Below are positions 16,306 through 27,870 of a stretch of 64,000 nucleotides of DNA, piece by piece. The stretch is from Nocardia arizonensis. Lineage in GTDB: Bacteria; Actinomycetota; Actinomycetes; Mycobacteriales; Mycobacteriaceae. Position 1 is the stretch's first letter. Every line of letters begins with the position of its first letter. The notes under the pieces are model-generated. The model was not told the DNA's origin and searched no databases. It saw only the letters and a list, made by a program, of their open reading frames with translations. The stretch is from positions 186,001 through 250,000 of the forward strand of contig NZ_LGYZ01000067.1 of the NCBI RefSeq assembly GCF_001310275.1, written 5' to 3'. The position numbers and the translations under genes were made by a program.

Positions 16306-19300
16306 TCAGCGTTCGGACTGCGCCCCCACACCGCTGACCATGCTGCGCACCTGCCGCGCCGCCACCGACAGCGTCGCCAGATCATGGGCCCCGGATTCGA
16401 ACAGCTCCGACAGTGCCGCGCGGGCACGGCCGAGGCGGGACTGGTTCTTGGACTCCCAGTAGGCGATCTTCTCGTCGGCGGTCTCCTCGGGATCACCGGC
16501 GGAGAGCACGTCGAGGGTCAGCGACCGCAACGAGCTGTACATGTCGTCGCGCAGCGCCAACCGGGCCAGCGCATGCCAGCGGTCGCCACGTTCGAGGTGG
16601 GTGACGGCCTCGAGCAGCCAGTCGATCTTGAGGTGATCGTTGAGCGCGTAGTACAGCGCGCCCACCTCGTCACCGTCACGATCGGTGATGTCGGCGATAT
16701 CGAGCACGTCGAGCAGTGGGAACTGGTTCAGCAGCGCGAAGACCTCCGTGGCCAGATCCGTCGGCGCGCCCTGGGCGATCAGTTCCGAGGCGTGATCGGT
16801 GACGGTTGCGACATGGTGCACGCGCAACCAGCCCGGCACCTTCGGCGCCAACTCCCGCACGCCTCGGCTGTACCGATTGATCTCCGCGCCGACCGCGATC
16901 GGCTGGGGGCGGTTGCTCAACAGCCAGCGCGAGGCTCGGTCCAGGGTGCGTTTGGTCTCGAATTCCAATGCGTCGCGCACCGACGTGGAGGTGTCGGACT
17001 CACGAATCCTTGCCCACATGGTGTGCAGGTCGAAGATCGAGCCCGCCGCAGCGAAGGCACGCACCGCGTCGGAGGCGCTGGCGCCGATCTCCTCGTTGAG
17101 CCGATGGGCGTAGGTGATCCCGCCGTAGTCGACCATCTCGTTGACGATCATCGTGGTAACGATCTCCCGGCGCAGCCGGTGCTTCTTGATGGCCGCGCCG
17201 AAACGGGTCCGAATCGCGGAGGGGAAGTAGTCCGGCAACCGGCTGGCGAAGTACGACATGTCCGGCAATTCGGAGTCGAGCAGATCGGTCTTGAGCGAAA
17301 GTTTCACGTGCGCCATCAGATTGGCCAGCTCCGGTGAGGTCAGGCCGGTACCCTCCTCGTGCCGCCGCTTGATCGCGGCGTCGGACGGCAGCGCCTCCAG
17401 CTCGCGGTCGAGGCCGCGCCGCTGTTCCAGATCCTCGATGACACGCTGGCTGACATTGAGCATGCGCGGCGCCTCGTACCGGGAGATGCCCATGAGGAAG
17501 TTCTGGGACACGTTGTCGCGCAACACCATCCGCGCGACCTCGTCGGTCATGGAAGCCAGCAGCGGATTGCGCTCGGGTTCGGGCAGCAGACCACTGCTGA
17601 CCACACCGTCGAGGAGCACCTTGATATTGACCTCGTGGTCGGAGCAGTCCACACCGGCCGAATTGTCGAGCGCGTCGGTATTCATCTTGCCGCCGTGACG
17701 GCAGAACTCGATACGGCCGAGCGCGGTGGCGCCCAGGTTGCCGCCCTCACCGATCACCTTGACCCGCAACTGGTTTCCGTCCACACGGACCGGGTCGTTG
17801 GACTTGTCGCCGACCTCCGCGTTGGTCTCGGTCGACGCCTTGATATAGGTGCCGATACCGCCGTTCCACAGCAGACCCACCGGCGCGAGCAGGATGGCGC
17901 GCACCAGTTCCGGGGGCGACAGGGAGGTGACGTCGTCGGCCAGTCCGAGCGCCGCCCGCGCCTGCGCGCTGATCGGCACCGACTTCACCGTGCGATCCCA
18001 GACGCCGCCGCCCTCGCTGATCAGCGAGGTATCGTAATCGGCCCAGGACGAGCGGGGCAGGGCGAACATGCGCTGCCGTTCGACGAAGGAGCTCGCCGCA
18101 TCCGGATTCGGGTCCAGGAAGATGTGCCGGTGGTCGAAGGCGGCGACCAGGCGGATGTGTTCGGAGAGCAGCATGCCGTTGCCGAAGACATCACCGCTCA
18201 TGTCGCCGATGCCGACGACGGTGAAATCCTGGCTCTGGGTGTCGACGTTCATCTCGGCGAAGTGACGTTTGACGCTCTCCCACGCACCCTTGGCCGTGAT
18301 ACCCATCGCCTTGTGGTCGTATCCCGCCGAACCGCCGGAAGCGAAGGCGTCGCCCAGCCAGAAGCCGTAGCGCTTCGCGACCTCGTTGGCGGTGTCGGAG
18401 AAGGTGGCCGTGCCCTTGTCGGCGGCGACGACCAGATAGGTGTCGTCGCCGTCGCGGCGCACCACGCGGGCGGGCGGCAGCACCGCGCCGGTGACCCGGT
18501 CGACATTGTCGGTGAGATCGAGCAGACCCGAGATGAAGGTGCGATAGCAGGCCACGCCCTCGGCGCCGAGCGCCTGCCGGTCGGCTACCGGGTCACCGGT
18601 AGCCGCGGGCGGCTGTTTCACCACGAAACCGCCTTTGGCGCCGACCGGAACGATGACCGCGTTCTTGACCGCCTGCGCCTTGACCAGGCCGAGGATTTCG
18701 GTGCGGAAATCCTCAAGGCGATCCGACCAGCGCAGTCCGCCACGAGCGACGGCGCCGAACCGCAGGTGCACGCCCTCCACCCGGGGCGAGTATACGAATA
18801 TCTCGAATTGCGGCCGGGGCCTGGGCAATTCGACGATCTCGCGAGGTTCGACCTTGATCGAGATGTGCTCGCGCGACACGCCCTCGGGGTCGGTGACGTA
18901 GTAGTTGGTGCGCAGGGTGGCCTTGATCAGGCCGAGTATGGCGCGCAGGATGCGGTCGGCATCCAGACTCACCACCTCATCGATACGAGCGCGCACATGG
19001 GATTCCAGATCCTCGGCGTGCTCGGCCGAGGAGGTGTCGGGATCGAACCGGGCGGTGAACAATTCGACGAACAGCCGGGCCGCGTCCGGGTAGGTGAGCA
19101 GTACGCGAGAGATATTGGCCTGGCTGTACGGGAAATCGGCCTGCTGAAGGTATTTCGCGTAGGTACGCAGGATCGACACCGCCCGCCACGACAACCGCGC
19201 CCGCAGCACCAGTTCGTTGAGTCCGTCGGCCTCGGCGTGCCCGTACCACATGGCCTCGAATGCCTCGGTGAAGCGCTCGCGCAGACCGCGGACCTCCGCC

Positions 19301-21234
19301 TCGAGCGTATCCGCGCGGGCCGAGGATTCGAGCAGTTCGGCGTCGAGGTCCCGGTCCAGGGAACTGCGCAGCAATTCCGGGCGCGCGAGCACGCCGAAGT
19401 CGTAGATCCATTGTTCGACGGCCGGTTCACCCGGCGAATCCAGCAGGATGCGGTACGGCCGCTCGTCGACGACCTCGACGCCGAGACTCTGCAATACCGG
19501 CAGCACCTGGCTCAGTGAGATTCCGGTGCCGCCGATGAAGAGACTGAACCGCCAGGAACCGGGCGCCGCTCCCGGTCTGCGGTATAGGTGCTGCACGATC
19601 GAACCCTCGGACAGCCGCTCGAGGCGGGCGATGTCGCCGAGCGCGCGCGCGGGTTCGAAATCCTGCTTGTAGCCCTCGGGAAACGCCTCGGCATAGCGGC
19701 GCACCGCCGCCGGATCGACGACCGGCGCGAGGTTGTGCTGATCGTTGAGGTGGTCGTCCCAGGTAGTGCTCGCCTCGGCGAGCAGGCGTTGGATACGCAG
19801 CCGGTTGGGTTCGGAGGTGTCGGCGGGAGCGGGTGTCTCACGCGGGCCGCGCAGATCGGCATCGGGCAGCCGCACCGTGAAATAGACGCTGGCGAGCTCA
19901 CTCTCGCTGACCCTCGCCGAATAATCGATGGAGACGCCGCCGAGTTCGCGAACCAGGATGTCCTGCATCTCGAGTCGCACCCGAGTGGTGTAGCGGTCAC
20001 GCGGCAGATACACGAGGCAGGCCACGAAGCGGCCGTAGCGGTCGGCGCGCATGAACAGCTTGACCTGTCTGCGCAGGCCCACATTGAGTACCGCCGTCGC
20101 GGTGCGGCGCATGGTCTCGGCATCGGAGGAGAACAGTTCGGTCCGCGGGAAGGACTGGATGACCTCGAGCATCGCCTGGCCGGAGAACGAGTCGAGATCG
20201 AAACCGCTCTGTTCGATGGCCGCACGCACCCGGCGGGCGATCACCGGGATGTCGAGGACGTTCTCGTGCACGGCGGTGACGGTGAACACGCCGATGAACA
20301 GGTGGTCGCCGACGACCGCGCCGGATTCGTCGAAGTCGGCGACACCGATGAAGTACGGATACACCGAACGGTGCACCGTCGCCGGTACCAGGCCCTGGGT
20401 GAGCATGAGCAGCGGACGTTTACCGTCGTGGATGGGCACCCGGAAGTCCGTGCCGACATCGGGGCGCAACACGCCGAGGCAGGTGCCGGGCAGCGCGTTG
20501 CAGACGGTCTGCCCGGTGTCGTCGTCGAGTCGGTAGCGCGCGTAGCCGAGTACGGTGAAGTTGCCGCTGGCGAGCCAGCGCAGCAGATTCGCGGTGTCCT
20601 CGAGATCGGCGGCGGAGAACGGCGCGCCACCCGATTCGGCGGCCCGATCGAGCTGGTCGGCGAGGGTGCTCTGCACCGACTTCATGGCGACGGTATCGCT
20701 GTTGACCTGGCGGACGTCGGTGACGACGACGGGCATCGCCTGTTCGATCCGATCGAGGAGTTGGTCGGTGGTGGAGGGGTGTAGTTGCAGATGCATCCAC
20801 GATTCACGCGTGCCCATCTCGCCGTTGCCGTCCACTTCGTGCGGCGCGGCCCGCACGAGCCGCGCCTCCTCGTCGCGTTCGACCTCGAAGATCGGGTGGA
20901 TGATCTCGCTGATGCCGACCCCCATGCGGGTCAGCGACGAGGTCACAGATTCCACCAGCAACGCCATGTCGTCGGTGACGAGTTGAACGGCGGCGCCGAG
21001 TCCGGAACCGTCGTCCGGGTGATACACCCGGACGAGTGCCCGTCCACTCGGACGCGCCATCGCCAATTCCAGGTGTCGCCGAAAGATCTGGGTGATCCCG
21101 GTGATCGCGCAGTCCACATCGCCCGCGTCGACGTGGCGGAAATACGCCTCCTCGAGCGTCGCGAGATCGCCGCGCAGTGACTGCGGCAGTCCCGCGGCCC
21201 ACGCCGCGCTGGACAATTCGGACGAGACCGTCAT
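16306..21234 (-). CDS. gdh: NAD-specific glutamate dehydrogenase, large (about 180 kDa) type
   Basis: Catabolic enzyme converting glutamate to 2-oxoglutarate and ammonia with NAD+. The 1642-aa length is that of the large L_180 class (M. tuberculosis Rv2476c is about 1624). The long N-terminal regulatory part is followed by the dehydrogenase core from about residue 800 (IVPVGAKGGFVVKQPP, GVGIGDMSGDVFGNG-like and GGNLGATALGRIEF segments) and a helical C-terminus. In mycobacteria this enzyme is inhibited by the FHA protein GarA; the same control is plausible here. ATG 21234 has GAGGGAG about 9 nt upstream. The gene has its own terminator and no overlap with its neighbours. Confidence 0.95.
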   Translation of the reverse strand: MTVSSELSSAAWAAGLPQSLRGDLATLEEAYFRHVDAGDVDCAITGITQIFRRHLELAMARPSGRALVRVYHPDDGSGLGAAVQLVTDDMALLVESVTSSLTRMGVGISEIIHPIFEVERDEEARLVRAAPHEVDGNGEMGTRESWMHLQLHPSTTDQLLDRIEQAMPVVVTDVRQVNSDTVAMKSVQSTLADQLDRAAESGGAPFSAADLEDTANLLRWLASGNFTVLGYARYRLDDDTGQTVCNALPGTCLGVLRPDVGTDFRVPIHDGKRPLLMLTQGLVPATVHRSVYPYFIGVADFDESGAVVGDHLFIGVFTVTAVHENVLDIPVIARRVRAAIEQSGFDLDSFSGQAMLEVIQSFPRTELFSSDAETMRRTATAVLNVGLRRQVKLFMRADRYGRFVACLVYLPRDRYTTRVRLEMQDILVRELGGVSIDYSARVSESELASVYFTVRLPDADLRGPRETPAPADTSEPNRLRIQRLLAEASTTWDDHLNDQHNLAPVVDPAAVRRYAEAFPEGYKQDFEPARALGDIARLERLSEGSIVQHLYRRPGAAPGSWRFSLFIGGTGISLSQVLPVLQSLGVEVVDERPYRILLDSPGEPAVEQWIYDFGVLARPELLRSSLDRDLDAELLESSARADTLEAEVRGLRERFTEAFEAMWYGHAEADGLNELVLRARLSWRAVSILRTYAKYLQQADFPYSQANISRVLLTYPDAARLFVELFTARFDPDTSSAEHAEDLESHVRARIDEVVSLDADRILRAILGLIKATLRTNYYVTDPEGVSREHISIKVEPREIVELPRPRPQFEIFVYSPRVEGVHLRFGAVARGGLRWSDRLEDFRTEILGLVKAQAVKNAVIVPVGAKGGFVVKQPPAATGDPVADRQALGAEGVACYRTFISGLLDLTDNVDRVTGAVLPPARVVRRDGDDTYLVVAADKGTATFSDTANEVAKRYGFWLGDAFASGGSAGYDHKAMGITAKGAWESVKRHFAEMNVDTQSQDFTVVGIGDMSGDVFGNGMLLSEHIRLVAAFDHRHIFLDPNPDAASSFVERQRMFALPRSSWADYDTSLISEGGGVWDRTVKSVPISAQARAALGLADDVTSLSPPELVRAILLAPVGLLWNGGIGTYIKASTETNAEVGDKSNDPVRVDGNQLRVKVIGEGGNLGATALGRIEFCRHGGKMNTDALDNSAGVDCSDHEVNIKVLLDGVVSSGLLPEPERNPLLASMTDEVARMVLRDNVSQNFLMGISRYEAPRMLNVSQRVIEDLEQRRGLDRELEALPSDAAIKRRHEEGTGLTSPELANLMAHVKLSLKTDLLDSELPDMSYFASRLPDYFPSAIRTRFGAAIKKHRLRREIVTTMIVNEMVDYGGITYAHRLNEEIGASASDAVRAFAAAGSIFDLHTMWARIRESDTSTSVRDALEFETKRTLDRASRWLLSNRPQPIAVGAEINRYSRGVRELAPKVPGWLRVHHVATVTDHASELIAQGAPTDLATEVFALLNQFPLLDVLDIADITDRDGDEVGALYYALNDHLKIDWLLEAVTHLERGDRWHALARLALRDDMYSSLRSLTLDVLSAGDPEETADEKIAYWESKNQSRLGRARAALSELFESGAHDLATLSVAARQVRSMVSGVGAQSER

Positions 21235-21594
21235 TTTTCGCCAACTCCCTCGGATTCGGTTCCGTAACAAAGCGACGCCGGTCCGAGGGTAGCTGCGCGT
21301 CGGAAACCAAGGGGTGAAATCCCTTTGAATGCCAGGGTGTTCACCACGATTTCGGAGTTCGCCACAGAGTAGCCAAGTCCACGCGCTCGACCCAGCATCC
21401 TTCGGATCCGACAACTGTCATGACGGCGAGTCGGAAGTGGGAACCACCCACTGCCCGGACCGCGCCTGCGCATGCACGTAACCCACCCTATCCAGTACCC
21501 ACGGGTAGTGGAGGATGTCCGCGTAACCCTGCCGCGGCGAGTCCGATGCACCCCCTCGGCCGCACATCACATCGGTGGTGCGTGGCCGGTCGGC
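21235..21594. other. Non-coding stretch between the ABC-F gene and gdh
   Basis: No convincing gene. It must hold the gdh promoter near its left end and ends with the ABC-F terminator. A frame on - from ATG 21568 (about 50 codons, MCGRGGASDSPRQGYAD) has no Shine-Dalgarno and is not called. Confidence 0.4.
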
Positions 21595-21622
21595 CCGGGG
21601 CGTCGCACGCGCGACGCCCCGG
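21595..21622 (-). terminator. Hairpin terminator downstream of the ABC-F gene
   Basis: CCGGGGCGTCGC pairs with GCGACGCCCCGG (12 bp, perfect) around the loop ACGC, about 10 nt beyond the stop codon of the ABC-F gene. Confidence 0.75.
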
Positions 21623-21632
21623 CCTCCGACGA

Positions 21633-23309
<1,677 letters not shown>

Positions 23310-23442
23310 ACACAGAAGCCTATCGGTCTGGGGAACGGTGGACTCGGGCAGCGCCACCCACCGCGCCGGGGTCGATTCGGGCCGGGCGCCTGAGTGCCGC
23401 CGGGCGATATCCGCGCTGTTCACGGTGCTTGTTTCCCGTGAT

Positions 23443-23958
23443 TCAGGCGTCCACCGGCTCCGGTTCGGCGCTCCGGGTAGATGCGGAAGGCACGGTCGCT
23501 GCGGTCTCCCCCAGGCCACGTCCGACGCGTGCACCGTGTTCAGCGCTCGATCCGTCACAAGTATTCCGTATGACGCCGCCCGCCTCGGCGGCGGTCTCCG
23601 ATGACCGGATCACCCGCGCGGTGCACCGAGTGAGATCAGGACCGACGGCACTGGCCCGCATCTCCAGGTCGCGGCGCTCGACGCCGTCCCTGGTGCGGTA
23701 CTCGTGCGAACGCAACTGCCCGTAGACCACGATCGGATCGCCGCGCCGGATGGACGCCTCGACCCCGTCCACCAGGCGCCGCCAGCAGGTGACCGTGAGG
23801 AACAACGTCCCGTTGTCGACCCATTGCCCGCTGGCCTGGTCGAACCGGCGCGAATTGCTCGCCATGCGGAAGGTCAGCACCTGCTCGCCCGAATTGAGCT
23901 CCCGCTTGGTCGGATGGGTGACCACGGTGCCGATCACTGTCGCCATTGCTTCGTACAT
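23443..23958 (-). CDS. Single-stranded DNA-binding protein paralogue (Rv2478c-like)
   Basis: A 171-aa protein with an N-terminal OB fold (about 5-105: TVIGTVVTHPTKRELNSGEQ to GDPIVVYGQLRSHEYRTRDG) typical of SSB. The C-terminal tail is Ala/Ser/Glu-rich and ends EPEPVDA; it lacks the canonical acidic DDxPF tip that recruits repair proteins, as expected for the accessory SSB (SsbB type) rather than the essential replicative one. ATG 23958 has AAGGGG 9 nt upstream; ATG 23946 is an alternative. It lies upstream of the ABC-F gene with 133 nt between. Confidence 0.88.
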   Translation of the reverse strand: MYEAMATVIGTVVTHPTKRELNSGEQVLTFRMASNSRRFDQASGQWVDNGTLFLTVTCWRRLVDGVEASIRRGDPIVVYGQLRSHEYRTRDGVERRDLEMRASAVGPDLTRCTARVIRSSETAAEAGGVIRNTCDGSSAEHGARVGRGLGETAATVPSASTRSAEPEPVDA

Positions 23959-23978
23959 GATTGCGCCCCTTCACATCC

Positions 23979-24003
23979 GCACCGGCGCCCGCGGCGCCGG
24001 TGC
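23979..24003. terminator. Hairpin between the [15 protein letters not shown] gene and ssb
   Basis: GCACCGGCGCC and GGCGCCGGTGC make a perfect 11-bp stem with a 3-nt loop (CGC). It lies about 120 nt after the dehydratase stop and about 20 nt upstream of the ssb start, so it could end the former transcript or affect ssb translation. Confidence 0.5.
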
Positions 24004-24122
24004 TGTCCGCCCCTGTTCGCGAGGTCCTTCCAGCCTGACCTGTCCGGCGCCCGAGCGGGGGCCGGGCGCGCGGAATGTGCACAACCTCCCGCATGTGGAC
24101 AGCGCCCGCTTCGATCACCGGC

Positions 24123-25109
24123 TCAGGGCGCGGCGACCTCGGTGTTCGCACTGCACAGCACCACCACCGGACGCTCCCCCGGCGGCGGGACGTACACGCC
24201 ACTGTGGATCGCGGCCAGCGCCGTCGCCCCGGTGGGCTCGACGACGATACGGAATTCCCGCCACAGATAGTCGCGCGCGCTGACGACCGCGTCATCGCTG
24301 ACCAGCAGCGAGCGCACACCGTGATGACGCGCGATACCGAGGCTCACCGCGCCGATCCGATCGGCCGTGAGCGCATCGGCGCTCGGCAGCGCGACGGGAC
24401 GGTCGACGCCGAGCGCGGTGTGCAGCGCGGGCAGTCCCGCCGGCTCCACCCCGATGACCTGTCGCCGGCGTCCGAGCGCCGCCGCGACACCCGCGACCAG
24501 CCCACCGCCACCCACCGCGATCAGCACCGGCGGCCTGCCGCGCACCTGATCCTCGAGTTCGAGCCCAACCACGCCCACGCCCGCGACGACCGCGGGAAGA
24601 TCCTCGGCGTGCAGTTGCGTCGACCCGCGCTCGGCCGCGAAATCACCGGCGTATCGGTACGCCTCGGCATAGGTCGCGCCGTGCCAGAGCACCTCCGCAC
24701 CGTGCGACCACATGGCGGCCACCTTGTGATGTGGCGCCGACTCCGGCACCACGACCGTGCACGCGATACCGAGCTGTGCGGTCGACACGGCCGCGGCGAT
24801 CCCGGCATTCCCGCCGGAGGCGATGACGACGCGCTCGGTCACCACCGCAGACCCGAGCAGCGTGTTGTAGCTGCCCCGGACCTTGTAGGTGCCACCGTGC
24901 TGGAGGTATTCGAGTTTCAGCGTCACCGGCACCGGGCCGTTCGGCCCGACGACGGAGGTATGGAAGACCGGTGTCTTGCGGATGCGGCCTGCCAGCCGTT
25001 TGCGCGCGGCCCGTACGTCCGTACGCGACACCCGTGCGCTCGCCTCCGGTTCGACCGGATCCGAGTCGACCGCACCACGTTCGTTCACCACGTGTGCCCG
25101 CTCGCTCAC
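24123..25109 (-). CDS. PLP-dependent threonine/serine [15 protein letters not shown] enzyme (fold type II)
   Basis: About 328 aa, tryptophan-synthase-beta fold. The PLP lysine is Lys76 in GGTYKVRGSYN; the substrate loop is SGGNAGIAAA and the phosphate-binding glycine loop GGGGLVAG. It lacks an ACT regulatory domain, so it resembles catabolic threonine/serine dehydratases or serine racemases rather than biosynthetic IlvA. The product is probably 2-oxobutyrate or pyruvate plus ammonia. The start is uncertain: GTG 25109 is used, with ATG 25136 and GTG 25088-25091 in the same frame; none has a good Shine-Dalgarno. Confidence 0.82.
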   Translation of the reverse strand: MSERAHVVNERGAVDSDPVEPEASARVSRTDVRAARKRLAGRIRKTPVFHTSVVGPNGPVPVTLKLEYLQHGGTYKVRGSYNTLLGSAVVTERVVIASGGNAGIAAAVSTAQLGIACTVVVPESAPHHKVAAMWSHGAEVLWHGATYAEAYRYAGDFAAERGSTQLHAEDLPAVVAGVGVVGLELEDQVRGRPPVLIAVGGGGLVAGVAAALGRRRQVIGVEPAGLPALHTALGVDRPVALPSADALTADRIGAVSLGIARHHGVRSLLVSDDAVVSARDYLWREFRIVVEPTGATALAAIHSGVYVPPPGERPVVVLCSANTEVAAP

Positions 25110-25306
25110 GACGATTCCGCGCGGCGGGAGCCGCATCCGATGCCGTGGTCGGCGCCGGTGCCTGGTTCAGATACAGCCAAATTTCCGCTCACTCACGATC
25201 GACGATCCGCCGACATCTCGGGTCTCGGTTCCATCGTGCCCGAGGACGACCCGATCCGCTCAACACCCGTCGACCCGAATTCCTCCGCTTGCGGTTTGCC
25301 CGCAAT

Positions 25307-27346
25307 TCACTTGCGCACCTCGCGATCTCGTTTCGCCAGTTCGGCGAACATGGCGTTGTGCGCGGCGAGGTCGGCGTCATTGTCGCGGTCGGCGGCGCGA
25401 TCGGTGCGCTTGGCCAGCCGGGCGTCGCTGCGAGACCACTGGATGAGTAAAGCGAGCATCACCACGACCAAGGGCACCTCGCCGCTTGCCCAGGCGAAGC
25501 TGCCCCCGGTGCGCTGATCCCCGAGCAGATCGGAGTTCCAGCCGAGTCCGAGTCCACGGAAGAACCAACCGCCCATCACGGTCGTCATGCTCATCAACGC
25601 GATGCCGAAGAATGCGTGGAAGGGCAGCGAGCCGAAGACCATCGCCAGTTTGGTGAGCGGCTGCACCGGGCGCGGTTTCGGGTCGATGCCGATGACCACC
25701 CAGTAGAAGAGGTATCCGCTGAGCAGGAAGTGGATGTTCATCAGCAGGTGCGCGGCGTGCGAATCCACGAACGAGTCGTAGATGCCGCCCATGTACAGCG
25801 CGTAGAACCCGCCGACGAAGATGATCGACGCGACCAGCGGATGGGTCAGGAAGCGCGAGACTGGATTGTGCACCGCGGCCAGTATCCATTCGCGAGGTCC
25901 GGGCGCCGCGCCGCGTCCGGCGGGTGGCAGTGCGCGCAGTGCCAGGGTCACCGCGCCGCCGAGGGCGAACAGGATCGGCGCGAGCATGGACAGCGCCATG
26001 TGCTGGCCCATGTGCACGCTGAATACCGCGGGCGAGTACCGACCGATCCCGGAGGATGTCGCCAGCAGCAGTACCGCGCATCCTGAGAGCCAGGCCAGAG
26101 TGCGACCGAGCGGCCAGGCATCGCCGCGGGCGCGCAGCCGCCACACCCCGAGCAGGTAGAGTGCCGCGGCGACGATGGCAAGGGTGCCGAAGATCAGATC
26201 GAAACGCCAGTCGAACAGCAGGCGAGCCGCCGTCGGTGGTCCGGCGAGGTCGTATCCGAGTTCGACCGCGGCGGGTGTCGGCACCGAGCGCGGCGCGGGC
26301 GGCGGGGTGCGCCCGAGGCCGACCGCGAGGCCCATGGTCGCGGCGAAGACGAGTGCCTCGACCCCGCCGAAGCGAATGAGCGCGCCGCGGTCGCGCGGGT
26401 CGGCGGCCAGGGCGGGTAGTGCCGCGCGGCGCTGGAGATAACCGATGACGCCGAGCACGATCAGCGCGGCGGCCTTCGCCAGGACCAGCCGGCCGTAGGT
26501 CGTGACGAACAGATCGTCGAGGGGCACACGCACCCAGGAGTTGATCACGCCGCTGACGCCGATGACCGCGAAGGCGACGGTCGCGGTGAACGAGAACCGC
26601 CGGGCGGCGAGTCCGGTGTGCGCGCCGCCGCGGATCGCGTAGGCCAGCAGCGCGAACAGTCCGCCCACCCAGACCGCGGCCGCGACCAGATGCAGGATGA
26701 GGCTGTTGGTGGCGATGTCGTGGGAGCCGCCCGCGGAGGAATGTCCGGTGAGCGCCAGCGGCATCATGGTGATGATCGACGCGCCGAAGAGCACCGGCGT
26801 CCAGCGCCAGCGCAGGGCGAGACGACATCCGATCGCGACGATCAGCGCGAAGACCACGGTGGTCCGCCACGCCTCGGCGAGTTCGACCTGGCCGATCGCC
26901 CGCCATAACCGCTCGGGTCGCCAGATCTGACCGACCGGCTGCCCGGTCGTGTCCGATATCGTCAGCGGTACCAGAACTGCCGCGCAACACGCCCAGGTCA
27001 GGGCGAAATACGACGCGCGCCGCACCGCGCGGTAGCCGCCGACGTCGAGGAGTCCACTCCGCTGCGGCGGCACCAGGAAGGCCGCGAAAAGCAACGCGCC
27101 GACGGTCAGGGCCGCGGACAGATCGGCGAGTGCCCGCAGCGCGGGCAGACCGTAGGTGGTGAGCGGACCCGGATCGGGAATCCCGAGCAGACTCAGCGCC
27201 TGCGCCGCCGACAATCCGACCACCAGGGCCGCTACCACCGCGGCGATCGCCCCGGCGAGGGCCGTCAGCGCGGCGTGACTACCCGCGGGACCCGGCCGGG
27301 CCGCATCAGATGCGACGGTTTCGGCGGGCGGGTCCTGCGACGACAT
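25307..27346 (-). CDS. CopD-CtaG fusion: copper/cytochrome oxidase assembly membrane protein
   Basis: Polytopic membrane protein of 679 aa. The N-terminal about 360 residues form a CopD-type copper domain with many membrane helices; the C-terminal half is a CtaG_Caa3 domain (SVHMGQHMALSMLAPILFAL, THPLVASIIFVGGFYALYM, HLLMNIHFLLSGYLFYW) with conserved His/Met residues. Proteins of this layout (for example Rv0102) are thought to supply copper to the cytochrome c oxidase. ATG 27346 has TACGCT 7 nt upstream and no Shine-Dalgarno, consistent with a leaderless start. The tail is charged and cytoplasmic. Confidence 0.9.
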   Translation of the reverse strand: MSSQDPPAETVASDAARPGPAGSHAALTALAGAIAAVVAALVVGLSAAQALSLLGIPDPGPLTTYGLPALRALADLSAALTVGALLFAAFLVPPQRSGLLDVGGYRAVRRASYFALTWACCAAVLVPLTISDTTGQPVGQIWRPERLWRAIGQVELAEAWRTTVVFALIVAIGCRLALRWRWTPVLFGASIITMMPLALTGHSSAGGSHDIATNSLILHLVAAAVWVGGLFALLAYAIRGGAHTGLAARRFSFTATVAFAVIGVSGVINSWVRVPLDDLFVTTYGRLVLAKAAALIVLGVIGYLQRRAALPALAADPRDRGALIRFGGVEALVFAATMGLAVGLGRTPPPAPRSVPTPAAVELGYDLAGPPTAARLLFDWRFDLIFGTLAIVAAALYLLGVWRLRARGDAWPLGRTLAWLSGCAVLLLATSSGIGRYSPAVFSVHMGQHMALSMLAPILFALGGAVTLALRALPPAGRGAAPGPREWILAAVHNPVSRFLTHPLVASIIFVGGFYALYMGGIYDSFVDSHAAHLLMNIHFLLSGYLFYWVVIGIDPKPRPVQPLTKLAMVFGSLPFHAFFGIALMSMTTVMGGWFFRGLGLGWNSDLLGDQRTGGSFAWASGEVPLVVVMLALLIQWSRSDARLAKRTDRAADRDNDADLAAHNAMFAELAKRDREVRK

Positions 27347-27553
27347 ACGACCCAGCGTAGTTGCCGCGATATGGCGTGGCCCGTTCGGCCTCGCGGCGCT
27401 ACTGTGTCTATCAGCCGACCGTCACGGTCGGCCCGCCCCACTCCAACCGAGGTACCGAAACGTTGCTGACGCATAGAACCTAACTACCTGGACGGTCGCT
27501 ATACTTGCCCGTGCTGGACAGCATGGCCGTTGTCGGCCAAGGTGGAACGCGTT

Positions 27554-27627
27554 GCCTCCGTAGCTCAGTTGGATAGAGCAAGGGCCTTCTAATCCCTAGG
27601 TCGCAGGTTCGATTCCTGCCGGGGGCG
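27554..27627 (+). tRNA. tRNA-Arg (anticodon TCT)
   Basis: Full cloverleaf: acceptor GCCTCCG with CGGGGGC (one T-G wobble), D stem GCTC/GAGC, anticodon loop CTTCTAA at 27586-27592 giving TCT, T arm GCAGG-TTCGATT-CCTGC, discriminator G. CCA is not encoded. The anticodon stem AGGGC/TCCCT has a C-T mismatch at the pair next to the loop (31-39). Reads AGA codons, which are rare in this GC-rich genome. Confidence 0.93.
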
Positions 27628-27645
27628 CATCCGAACATGGCAGCA

Positions 27646-27870
27646 TCACCGTCGCGCGTTGAACGGCGTGGCGGTGTCGTGTCGCGTTGTGCCGGTGACG
27701 CGGTAGGTCACGCGGTGCCGGGTTTTGTCGTACCGAACCTCCAGTCGCAACGCTTCGAACGTAGTTCGAACGAGGTGATCGGGCCACTGCTTCACGGTTG
27801 TGTACCCAATCGGCAACGATTCAATCAGGGAGTGGTTCGGTGCCGACGGCTCCTCGGCTTCCAGTTTCAT
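27646..27870 (-). pseudogene. Probable C-terminal remnant of a site-specific recombinase
   Basis: A 74-codon open frame with the stretch QWPDHLVRTTFEALRLEVRY followed by DKTRHRVTYRVTGTT. It resembles the extreme C-terminus of large serine recombinases/resolvase-family proteins of actinomycetes. No catalytic domain is present, and the frame starts only at an internal Met. It begins 19 nt after the 3' end of tRNA-Arg, a classic integration site, so it is read as the scar of an integrated element. The similarity is from memory of the family and needs a search. Confidence 0.4.

Noticed and set aside
17359..19518. 719-codon open frame on + opposite gdh
   Set aside because: Antisense shadow of the conserved dehydrogenase core.
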